Shown here in pieces: positions 55,792 to 64,000 of a DNA stretch of 64,000 bases. The notes below the pieces were generated by a model, which saw nothing but the letters and a program-made list of their open reading frames with translations, made no database searches and was not told the origin of the DNA. Position numbers and translations under genes: made by a program. Positions within the stretch are counted from its first letter, which is position 1; each line of letters starts with the position of its first letter. Source of the stretch: Breviolum minutum Mf 1.05b.01 (taxonomy: Eukaryota > Sar > Dinophyceae > Suessiales > Symbiodiniaceae); NCBI GenBank assembly GCA_000507305.1, contig DF239333.1, positions 62,001 through 126,000 of the forward strand. Reading direction: 5' to 3'.

Positions 55792-57334
55792 AGGGGAGCT
55801 ACATTTTCCGAAAGTACCAAAAATCCAGATGTTCCCCCATTCGACATGCACGTGTCACATGGAAGACATGGAAGACACACCTGGAGATGGAGTTTCAATC
55901 CTTTTGTTGTCAGACGAGTTGACACCAACTTGTTCAGGTTGAAAACAACAAGGTCATGGACTTGTTGTTTCTGTTTTTGATTCAGAATTTTTTATTTGGC
56001 AATTTTGAGTACCCAGTCATCAACATAGCAGACAAGGAGACATTTGGGGTTTATTTCCACTTTGAAGATATAGCCATGTTCGTTACTGAATGAATAGATG
56101 AATAGATGCATTGTTTTCACTCCAATTGTTCCTTTAGATAGTCCGTGAGGTCATGCTAGTGTCGGTTTCGGGCTTGAAGCTCTGCAAATATCCTGCTCTT
56201 TTGAATCAATCGAACACAAGGGTCATGTGGTGTTCCATGTGGGCTTGTGCTTGTGCACATAGCAACATGGCATTTGTATCAGCCTGGCATGCCAGGGACC
56301 CAAGACCAAAGGAAAGAGTCAATGAGAGGTGCAGCTGAATACCAACCCACGGACAAATTTTCCAGCCAGCATTAAACATGATCCCCCCAAGGAAGATACA
56401 GGACATATTTATATATATACAGTGCACATATGTAACATGATTTTATAGGTTTACATTTTACATGTTTGTAGTTTGGTATATATAGATACACATTCAGCCA
56501 GATATGGGTCATTAATTGTGTTGGATGTTTCTTCCTACGCTTGATCAACTTGATGACCAAGTATACGTATATATATATATTTATATAAATGTATTACTTA
56601 TTCATAATGTTTTGATATATTTTTACAGATAAATATATTCATACGATACACAAGTCTTACATGTTTTTGATGACTAGCGGAGTATCAAAAGGATACCAAG
56701 CAGGATTGAGTGTTGATTGGAATCTGACTGGTGATGGAACTAACCAATGCTTCTTAGTCCATGATAGGTACTGTGGCAATTTCAGGGTTGATGGTGTTGA
56801 GATCTTGTTTTTATTTGACCAGATAGAATGCGAGAAACTCATGAAACTTCGTTGCATTTGGTAGCGTGGCAAGCTGAGGGGAAAACAACACCCCTGAAGT
56901 TGGGGGATTTCTCAGCCCTTTTCAATCAACTGATGAATCCAACTGTCCTTATTTTTTTTGGCTTCGATGTCAATTTTGCAGAACGTATCCAGATGCTCCC
57001 TTGGAAAAATGGAACCTTCATTATTCATCACATGCAAAAGTGGCAGGTACTTCTTCAGAACTGTGTGCAGTAACATGCATGGTGCAGACTAGTGACGAAC
57101 GGGCAGATGGGCTGCACAAAATCCCCAGAACTTGTAAGAGATTGATACACGGCCTGTATTGGCCAAATGTTAACTTGTGGTTTGGGTCCCTGTTTTTTTG
57201 AATTGAACAACCAAGTGCACCATACCTCGCAAGTTAAGTAGAAGGCGATACTTTGTCAGGAAACCACTTCTGGGTTGGGAGGCAATGGCTATCTATGAAT
57301 CTATGGTTACTTTGGTGTAACTGATGAATCAATT

Positions 57335-57438
57335 CCAGGTGGTGGTAACTCAAATATCTTTTGTTTTCATCCCTATTTGGGGAAATGATCCATTTTGACT
57401 ATATAATATTTTTGAAAATGGGTTGAAACCACAAAGTA
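57335..57438. repeat. Family C element, worn
   Basis: CCAGGTGGTGGTAACTCAAA left and GGGTTGAAACCACAAAGT right; core TTTTCATCCCTATTTGGGGA. Confidence 0.65.
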
Positions 57439-57503
57439 AGAATTTCATGGGTTTTTTGTTAAAATTCTCCATATGACCAAACCAATAAGCCAACCAAGCA
57501 CAG

Positions 57504-57579
57504 GTCCTTGGCACGAGAGGCGTAAAGTTAACATGTTGTCAGCTTGGTCGTGCAGGTTTTCCAGCATCGACAGTAAAAG
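57504..57579 (+). CDS. Internal exon, gene 10
   Basis: Between CAAGCACAG|G and AAAAG|GTCCAT: PWHERRKVNMLSAWSCRFSS then IDSK, with split codons at both edges. Clear coding character; leftmost good plus exon after the strand switch. Confidence 0.55.
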
Positions 57580-57901
57580 GTCCATTGTCTTCACTGGCCA
57601 AGCCGTACAATCAAAACCAAACCTTAGTTGTTTTGGTGTAGTTCATGTAGATTTTAGTCCTAAATGTCCTTTTTTTTTGTGAACATGTTGGGGTTTGAGG
57701 ATTGGGAAGGTCTAACATGAAAACCGTGTGCCTTCACTGTTCGCACTTTTAACGGGAATCACCACTCCAGCCTTGTTGGGCACATGTTCAATTTTCAGTA
57801 CCAGAAACGTCGTTGATGATTTGATATATCTCAACGACATATGTTTATATTAGGGGAATGGCACAGAGTCAGCAAATTTTCCTTAACTTAAAGGAACATG
57901 T

Positions 57902-58006
57902 TACCCTCTCTGAAACTAAAGCAGCCCCACAAAATAGACCTCCCCAATAGGAAAGTAGTATTCCAACCATCTATTTTTAGGGGCTGTCTTAGTTTCAGGG
58001 AGGGTA
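57902..58006. mobile_element. Family D MITE, best-preserved copy
   Basis: TACCCTCTCTGAAACTAA and its inverted TTAGTTTCAGGGAGGGTA are nearly perfect arms of 18 bp. A TA dinucleotide ends each side, as in Stowaway/mariner-type insertion. Confidence 0.8.
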
Positions 58007-58930
58007 TCTGTCTTTTTTTCAAATGCTCCCTGGCTTTTGGGACCCTTTTTTGAACGCAGGTGAAGAAGGCACTCACCTAAGCTCAGGTGGAAGGGGCATC
58101 ATGGGTTAACCTGAAACGGAAGAGGAGGTTCAGAACCTTGGAAATCATAATGGTCTAAGGTTCTCGTATTAATCTGTGGGGAACCCAAACATACCCAAAT
58201 AATTGGAATATAAGATTGGGTATTACGCAAATCAAAAGGGTACAACAAAAGTCAATAGGTCCGAGATATGCTAAACATGGGGACCCGCAATCCTCGTTTT
58301 TAGGGGTTATAGCCAGTTGTCTCATGTATTCACACCTTCATGTTTCATGATGTTTTAGGGTCCTCTTGGGAAGATTCCATTTGGGGTCATCTCTTTAACC
58401 TCAGCTGACTGAGCCTTGGAGTCACGGTTTGTGGACTTGAAACCTCAATAGCTTCACCAAACTGGCTTATATAAGCATTATTTTGTACGCATGGTTGGGA
58501 TAGATAAAGGATGATACAAGATGTTTTTTGTATACATATATGTATGCCTATATATATATACATATGTGTGTATATATATTTATTTACGTATGTATATATA
58601 TATATCTACGTAGATAACTTGGTACGACTGAAATAATTGTAGCAACGTCACACGACCTTAATCCACACAGGTACAGTAGTGAATAACAAGGGAGTCACCT
58701 CTTCTACGAATTTAAAGCAACTCCTTTAGTAAAGGCTTAGCCTGAGGCCTCAGGAACATATATACCCATAATATGGATTGGGTCCAACCCCCTACCCTGT
58801 AACAGTGGATCAACAATCTATTCATCTTTATGAAGGGGCCAATACTAACCTTCACTTTTCACTCTTGCAGGGTGGGGTTTTTACCAGGTTTACCCTATAT
58901 ATTTACCCTGGCTATTTTCTGGGAAAGGTA

Positions 58931-59000
58931 GCGCTGAGGGCCACTGATTTGATTTCCAATGAGATTGTGATCCAACCTATCATGATGGACAAGAGCCACG
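58931..59000 (+). CDS. Candidate exon, gene 10
   Basis: After TTTTCTGGGAAAG|G: VALRATDLISNEIVIQPIMM, DKSH to GAGCCAC|GTCAGA. The minus strand is also open (HHDRLDHNLIGNQISGPQ), so strand rests on the neighbours. Confidence 0.45.
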
Positions 59001-59850
59001 TCAGACCCCCAAGTACTTACAAATTATAGCTGGGATATACTTCCAGACCTACTCCCTTTTGTTGGCACAAAAACCTATAATTTGTGCTGGTAATTCAGTA
59101 AGCTTTTGGTGACATAATCTTATCTCCCCCGAAAAGGATCTTGAGGGAAACATATATCTATATATATATTTATATATACAGATATATATTTATATATTAT
59201 GTACATACAGGTCTATACATCTACACATGACAGAATTCAGAGACGCAAACATGCCTATCATATGTCTAAGTATAGGTTCAACAGAATCCCGTGTGTTGTA
59301 TGATCAATTTAGTAAGATAGACATAGAGTTGTCAACTTGTCCACATGGAAGGATGAACACATATCAGGTATAGTATATCAGATATCATCAAACAGCGCTT
59401 CATTCCACTTCTGTCACCTGTGTATTGACCGGCCCTCGGTGTTTTTTTCGTTTGTTCACTCGGTGCATATCTTCCAACTGTCGGCTTCCCTAAGCTGGAA
59501 CGGCATGAACTTCTTCTACAAGATCTGGATTGTAAAGGTCGGTGGGGTACGAATCCTGAAACCAAATGAGTTGCGTAGATTTGGAAGATGTTGCATCCAT
59601 GGGTATATCACAATAATCATACGCTTCAACTGTACTCAAGTCAACAAGTAACCGCGTTTCTCAGCTACAATCACTTTTCTCATTTTTTTTCCGGAGGCTT
59701 TACTAAATTCATGTAGATGAGATTTAAAAGTCCCAAAACAGCTCCAAGGATACTCAAAGGCCTTACGACCACAACTGCCAACTGTGACCAACAAATTTGT
59801 CCGCATCGCAATGGCTGCACCAGAGACGATGGAGATGAAGGTCAGACATC

Positions 59851-59963
59851 TCTGGGTGGTGGTTTTGTTCATATTTTTTAGTTTTCACCCCTACCTTTCA
59901 AAGATGAACCCAATCTGACGAGCATATTTTTTTCAAATGGATTGGTTGAAACCACCAACTAGA
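59851..59963. repeat. Family C element
   Basis: TCTGGGTGGTGGTTTTGTTC and GATTGGTTGAAACCACCAAC, TAG; core TTTTCACCCCTACCTTTCAA. Confidence 0.75.
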
Positions 59964-60598
59964 TTAACTAGATCTGAATCTGGATAGATTCTTGTAATCC
60001 GTACAATTCCATTGGCTATGGTTCAAGATGATGAAGATCGACCTCCCCAAATCGCATCAAGTCGCTGGATTATTGGAAGACCTGATTGGAATACTAGAGA
60101 AATTGTCCCAAATGTGTGGTCCATTTGAGCCACGAATCTAGGTGAATTTCATCCACCAAAAAGGGCTGGTAGAATCAGAAATCCTCCAAAAATCGTGTTA
60201 CTTCAGGTAGGTCAAATAGTGTAAAAAGCACTCAGAGTCTATGTGAAATTTCAAAAAGGAACAACCGAACGACCTGAAAGAATGTGTCACGCTGGCTACA
60301 TCTTCCCTGAATCCCCAGCACCTTGTGTTGCTAAAAATGTGGCCATTCCCTTGCCATTTCCTGGTCGGCTCGTTCACCTAAGTAGATACTACAGCTTTGG
60401 GAGAGCACCGTTTCTGGAAGCATGTGCAAATCCCTCCACTTGACTTTCAGGTTGCAATGACTATATTCAATGCTTTGTGAGTAGTGGAGGATTATATAGG
60501 GGATGTAACCCCAGAAGTTAATTGTTACTTGGCACCAGGGATATACCCCGCCGGTTGATGAACTGGTCATCCTTAAAGAATCCTAGCTTTGGACATAC

Positions 60599-60704
60599 TT
60601 TTGATGGACGAGTTCCTGCACCTGGAATGTAGAAAACCCCGTAAGTTGTTGGATAAACCACAAGTACCTATCAAGTGGTGCAGGATTTCTTTTAGCAACA
60701 ATGA
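60599..60704. repeat. Family B element, diverged
   Basis: TTTTGATGGACGAGTTCCTG and GTGCAGGATTTCTTTTAGCA arms; AGAAAACCCCGTAAGTTGTT core. Confidence 0.55.
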
Positions 60705-61041
60705 CAGATTCTCATGACTCTCAGCTCCCGTGGGGCATTCTGGAGTTTGCTTATGGTGTTGGTTTGGAAATTTGACAATCCAAAACCTAAAGCATCATGA
60801 GGCTCACTTGGATTCAATGCTTCTGACAAGGTACCTTTTTTGTTGCACACATTTCTAGCATTTGGATTGACTATGGGGATTTTGGGTGTCCTTTCAAGGG
60901 ATTATCTTTTTAAATCTGGTAAAGGGTGGTAGCTCACACTCACCCTGAATGAGCAGTATATACCGGATTTTAATATACATTCAGCTTGGTGTGATTCGAA
61001 ATTATACCCAAGGCTTCTTAAGGCAAAGTTGTTGGTGAAAC

Positions 61042-61191
61042 CTTGGAGAATCGCTTGATTTCTCAGCTTTGGCCGAAGGTGAGCACCAAAAAGGATCCGG
61101 GTTTCTTCTTCCGCGCAGCTCGGGTTTTCCTGCAGGGTGCGGAAGAAAAGGAGGTGCACCTGGGGTTCGAAATGTGGAAATGTCTAAACAA
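61042..61191. CDS. Coding-like segment with good splice sites on both strands
   Basis: Plus: after TCTTCTTCCGCGCAG (AG 61117-61118), RVFLQGAEEKEVHLGFEMWK, ending at a GT near 61182 that would fit the next exon in phase. Minus: 61129-61042, after TTCCGCACCCTGCAG|G, ENPSCAEEETRILFGAHLRP, KLRNQAILQ, ending at CCAAG|GTTTCA. The exons to the right are plus, so plus is favoured. Confidence 0.45.
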
Positions 61192-61374
61192 GATATGAGC
61201 AGAATAACACATGTATGTTCCAGTATTATGTTTGAAAGGTCCAGCATTTGGTAATATTTAGTATATATTTTCAAGGCCTTCCCAAAAAATGTTTGTTTGT
61301 GGAAACAGCAGTCCCCCTTCATATGGTACAGAATGGGTGTGGAACCCTCACAATCCAAGGTGTATTCTCTGCAG

Positions 61375-61433
61375 GGGATTGGAGTCCTACTTGGATGACT
61401 TTTGAAGTTAGCCAATGTGATGCAAAATGGCAA
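61375..61433 (+). CDS. Internal exon, gene 10
   Basis: Acceptor GTATTCTCTGCAG|G, two bases and 19 codons DWSPTWMTFEVSQCDAKWQ, donor GGCAA|GTAACT. Ends in phase 0. Confidence 0.55.
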
Positions 61434-61789
61434 GTAACTGGGATATCAATGGATATGAGCTTAACACCTGATGACTAACTAAGGATGTTCCTTCGTTTTT
61501 GCCCATCCAGGGATTACCAGCTCGAAGACCGGTGGATGAGCTTAAGGTGGGGATGCAACGGGAATCAGACTCTATCTATGGAGTTTGGGGATAATTGGGA
61601 TCGATGAAATGGGAATCTCAAATTGAAACAACCAGTATATTGAGATGGGATGTATAGTCAGTCGTTTTTGTGTCTGAATTGATGAGGCCAACACTTCTTT
61701 TGTTGCCTGGTTGCCTTGGGAAGTACACTGAATAAGTGTGTATTAATATATGTATATATGCTGTATATACGTATATATATCCTGAAATA

Positions 61790-61887
61790 ACCATCCTGGA
61801 ATGCTTTGAAATTTAATCAACGTTCATTTGCTTGGATTAAATTCTATATTGTCTTTACAGGATGCTATGTAAGTATTCCAGGATGAT
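61790..61887. repeat. Foldback element
   Basis: AACCATCCTGGAATGCTT and the inverted AAGTATTCCAGGATGATT around an A/T-rich centre. Confidence 0.6.
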
Positions 61888-62618
61888 TGTACATGGATAA
61901 CTTACTGTACATGTATGACATATATTGACATATATTTTATATGATACACATGTGTAGATGAATATAATATACAGGGGTTGATTGGAGAAGTTACTTTCGA
62001 TAGCATTCCACTTGGAAAATCCTGATTGTGAGATTCTACACGTCTATCGTAAACTGCCAAAGGATAAGGGTTGGGATATGAGTTCAGAAATATCTCACAG
62101 TAACAAGACATGCCAACTCCAACCCTGAAATATGCGGAAAGAACGCGGAGGACAAATGTGTCACCGTTTTTATTTTTAAGCGTTCAATTTTGGGCAGCTA
62201 ACTACGATACAGGTCACCAAAATTAAATGTATATTGAAGCTCACATATTTATCATTTAGTTTTGCATGGCATCATGTTAGCATAGGCCACCACGCTTAAC
62301 AAATCAAATGCATGTCATCAGGTGTCTACCTAGAATCATTTGCAGGGTCTTTGTTGAAAACATGGTTGCATGGCTTTGTGAGTGTTGTACCGTAGATGTT
62401 CTGCAGTGGTGTGTGGAGTCTGAAGCAAGCTATCACAGTCTGAAGCAAGCAAGCTATCTCATGGTTGAAATGAAGGGATTGATGATGTGTTGTCATGTTT
62501 TACCCATTTCCCTTACCACCTGGCTTTGCTTGCTGTGGGTGGCTTGAAAACAACATGTTCTAGACCTGTGTAGAGTGGCATCAACAAGAACTCATCCTTT
62601 TCTCAGGCATTTTTCCAG

Positions 62619-62716
62619 CAAACAAGACAGGACAAGATGATAGACAAAGCAAATCCAAAAGTGCAAAAATCAGCTAAGGATCACTTAAGTCCCAAGAGAT
62701 CAATGGGATCGTTGCA
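62619..62716 (+). CDS. Candidate exon, gene 10, Lys-rich
   Basis: After GGCATTTTTCCAG (AG 62617-62618) the phase-0 frame reads QTRQDKMIDKANPKVQKSAK, DHLSPKRSMGSL. Its 3' edge is unsure: GT at 62711 or 62717, or an AAG|GA site at about 62679. Confidence 0.4.
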
Positions 62717-62759
62717 GTTGTTTCTTTTCTTTTTTCGTTCCCCGAGTCCCAAATTCCAG

Positions 62760-63721
62760 AGGTGTCCGGCCTGGGAGAAGCAATCAAGGTGCGACGTGAA
62801 GAGATTCATCCATTCACAGCATAGTTGACAGGTGGGTTTTTGATTTGTTTACTGTTTACTCTTTAAGGTTGCTTGTTATGTTTCTGAAACTGGAACATAG
62901 TCAACTACAATGTAGTGGAATGTTTACATGTTGCCATCTTTAAAACGGCTTCATTGCAGTGGGGTCGTCTTCCTTGGTTGATTGGTTGTTGGTTTCCAGT
63001 GTGCAAAGTCTCACCAAGTTGCCTAGGTCCAGGTGATCCGGCAAACACGAAACACAGGTTATGAGGAAAACGCTCAACCGGTACATCCTGAATATCTCAG
63101 TGAATTCGTACAAGCCTTGAAGATTGGCCATTTCTCGAAGGTATCTTTTCAAAGCTACCTATAGCAGCATCATATGAATCTTTTGTTTGATATTTTTTGG
63201 CATGGTGGAAGTTGGTATACATCCACTATCCCATGAAAGGAGGCACTCCAAGCAAAATGAGCTTCAGACATGGATTCTTTGGTAATGAATGTTGTTGGAA
63301 GGAACTTTACCCACATGATAAACCACCGGCTGCCCCCCATAACAAGGGCAGACCCAGCGCTCAATGTTCAGTTGAGCTGACCTGACACCAATGGTAGTGA
63401 TGAAGCAGAATCCGAAACCGAAAGGGACTAAACTTTGTTAGATCTTTGGGAAATAGTATGGATAGCCCATATAAAAGGCTGGATTATATCATTACAACTT
63501 TTGTTTTCTCATTGTCCCCTTTATAACGATGGATGATGTCAATTATGTCCTACCTTTGACTTGATGAGATCTCCTCTTTGTTTGGGTTAGTTGACTGCGG
63601 TCATTGTCAGTTGCAGGTGGCAGTGAATCTTTGTACACGACTGGAAGGGGAAGGTTTGGCCATCATCGATGGGGCTTGGAAACCCGAGGTTTATGCTGCA
63701 AAAACCATGGGGTCGATGAGT
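62760..63721 (+). CDS. Three joined exons of gene 10, function unknown
   Basis: Exons 62760-62788 (29 nt), 63027-63140 and 63617-63721. All joins are phase 0. Edges: polypyrimidine tract with AAATTCCAG and TCAAG|GTGCGA; TTGCCTAG|G and CGAAG|GTATCT; GTTGCAG|G and GAGT|GTGAGA. Segments: VSGLGEAIK; VQVIRQTRNTGYEENAQPVH, PEYLSEFVQALKIGHFSK; VAVNLCTRLEGEGLAIIDGA, WKPEVYAAKTMGSMS. Without the first donor the frame would stop at 62821 after EEIHPFTA. The phrase LEGEGLAIIDGAW loosely recalls the start of 2-oxoglutarate/Fe(II) dioxygenase domains, too little to name it. The gene continues past the window. Confidence 0.65.
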
Positions 63722-63790
63722 GTGAGAGCTATCAGCTATATTTTAAACATATGTTTCAGCATGCATCTTTAAGGCTTTGATCAAGGCAAC

Positions 63791-63893
63791 TGCACCCCAG
63801 AAATCAAACATGGATACCAAGAATGATGGTTTTTTAAAATGTATTTCCTTTCAAATATGGCTATTTTGGTATCCACGTTAGTTTCGGGGGTGT
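63791..63893. repeat. Family G-like element, worn
   Basis: GCACCCCAGAAATCAAACAT and inverted GTTAGTTTCGGGGGTGTC flank TGGATACCAA / TTGGTATCCA inner arms. Confidence 0.5.
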
Positions 63894-64000
63894 CTTACTT
63901 TATTTGAACATATTTCTATATTTGTGAAACCAACCGCTTAGAGCAAAAGTCTGAACCTTGACTTTGACAGACATCCATTGGGTCTACTCCCCGAGATGGC

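Noticed and set aside
1..64000. CRISPR arrays, operons, ribosome binding sites, rho-independent terminators
   Set aside because: Nothing resembling them; the sequence is eukaryotic in layout, and the palindromes are dispersed elements.

Overview
The window looks like nuclear DNA of a dinoflagellate, most likely a Symbiodiniaceae coral symbiont. This is an inference. It rests on very low coding density, short exons (about 23 to 220 nt) in long introns, acceptors mostly of the AG|G type, several apparent GC and GA donors beside GT, abundant small inverted-repeat elements whose chance translations (for example 'MENPIKMDDLGVPPF') I recall from Symbiodiniaceae protein predictions, and one possible relic of the dinoflagellate spliced leader. 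No bacterial-style genes, rRNA, tRNA, CRISPR array or long intact transposase gene was seen. Almost all long open frames here are chance or repeat translations; the real coding signal is in short exons.

Exons were called by hand from three signs together: a protein-like open frame, a plausible acceptor and donor at its edges, and reading phase that fits the next exon. No function is firmly recognised for any gene. Layout, + strand unless stated: (1) about 0.8-11.2 kb, a gene of about 20 exons whose C-terminus is rich in Gln, Ala and Tyr, ending in TGA at 11222-11224; (2) 11.6-17.8 kb, scattered exons ending at TGA 17793-17795; (3) 18.8-21.1 kb, four phase-consistent exons ending at TGA 21091-21093; (4) 21.6-33.5 kb, a long run of exons, probably one or two genes, with a candidate stop at 33467; (5) 33.9-36.8 kb, ending in an acidic C-terminal exon at TAA 36786-36788; (6) 37-41 kb, further exons including a long one at 38.6-38.9 kb; (7) 43.2-47.6 kb, exons ending at TAG 47627-47629; (8) 49.0-51.0 kb, two exons each closing with a stop; (9) minus strand, 54.6 down to 50.99 kb, the best supported gene, with phase-consistent exons ending in TAA; (10) 57.5-63.7 kb, plus-strand exons running off the right side.

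Genes 8 and 9 meet tail to tail, their stop codons sharing TTAA at 50987-50990, while genes 9 and 10 point away from each other across a gap holding a 455-bp almost pure A/T tract (55118-55572). Long one-direction gene blocks with strand switches are known for dinoflagellate genomes, where convergent sites have been reported to mark chromatin domain boundaries.

The non-coding part is packed with short palindromic elements. I distinguish family A (TIR with TATGGGTGTTTCC), B (GTTGATGGTTCAGAAATCC), C (CTAGGTGGTGGTTTC), D (TA|CCCTCCCTGAAACTAA), E (CCCATAGGATCCATGTATGG) and G/H (TA|CACCCTGGAA). D, G and H copies sit between TA dinucleotides, like Stowaway/mariner-type MITEs. There is also a 935-bp TIR element, several tandem arrays and large microsatellites. 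Unlisted stretches are intron or intergenic sequence in which I see nothing I can support.
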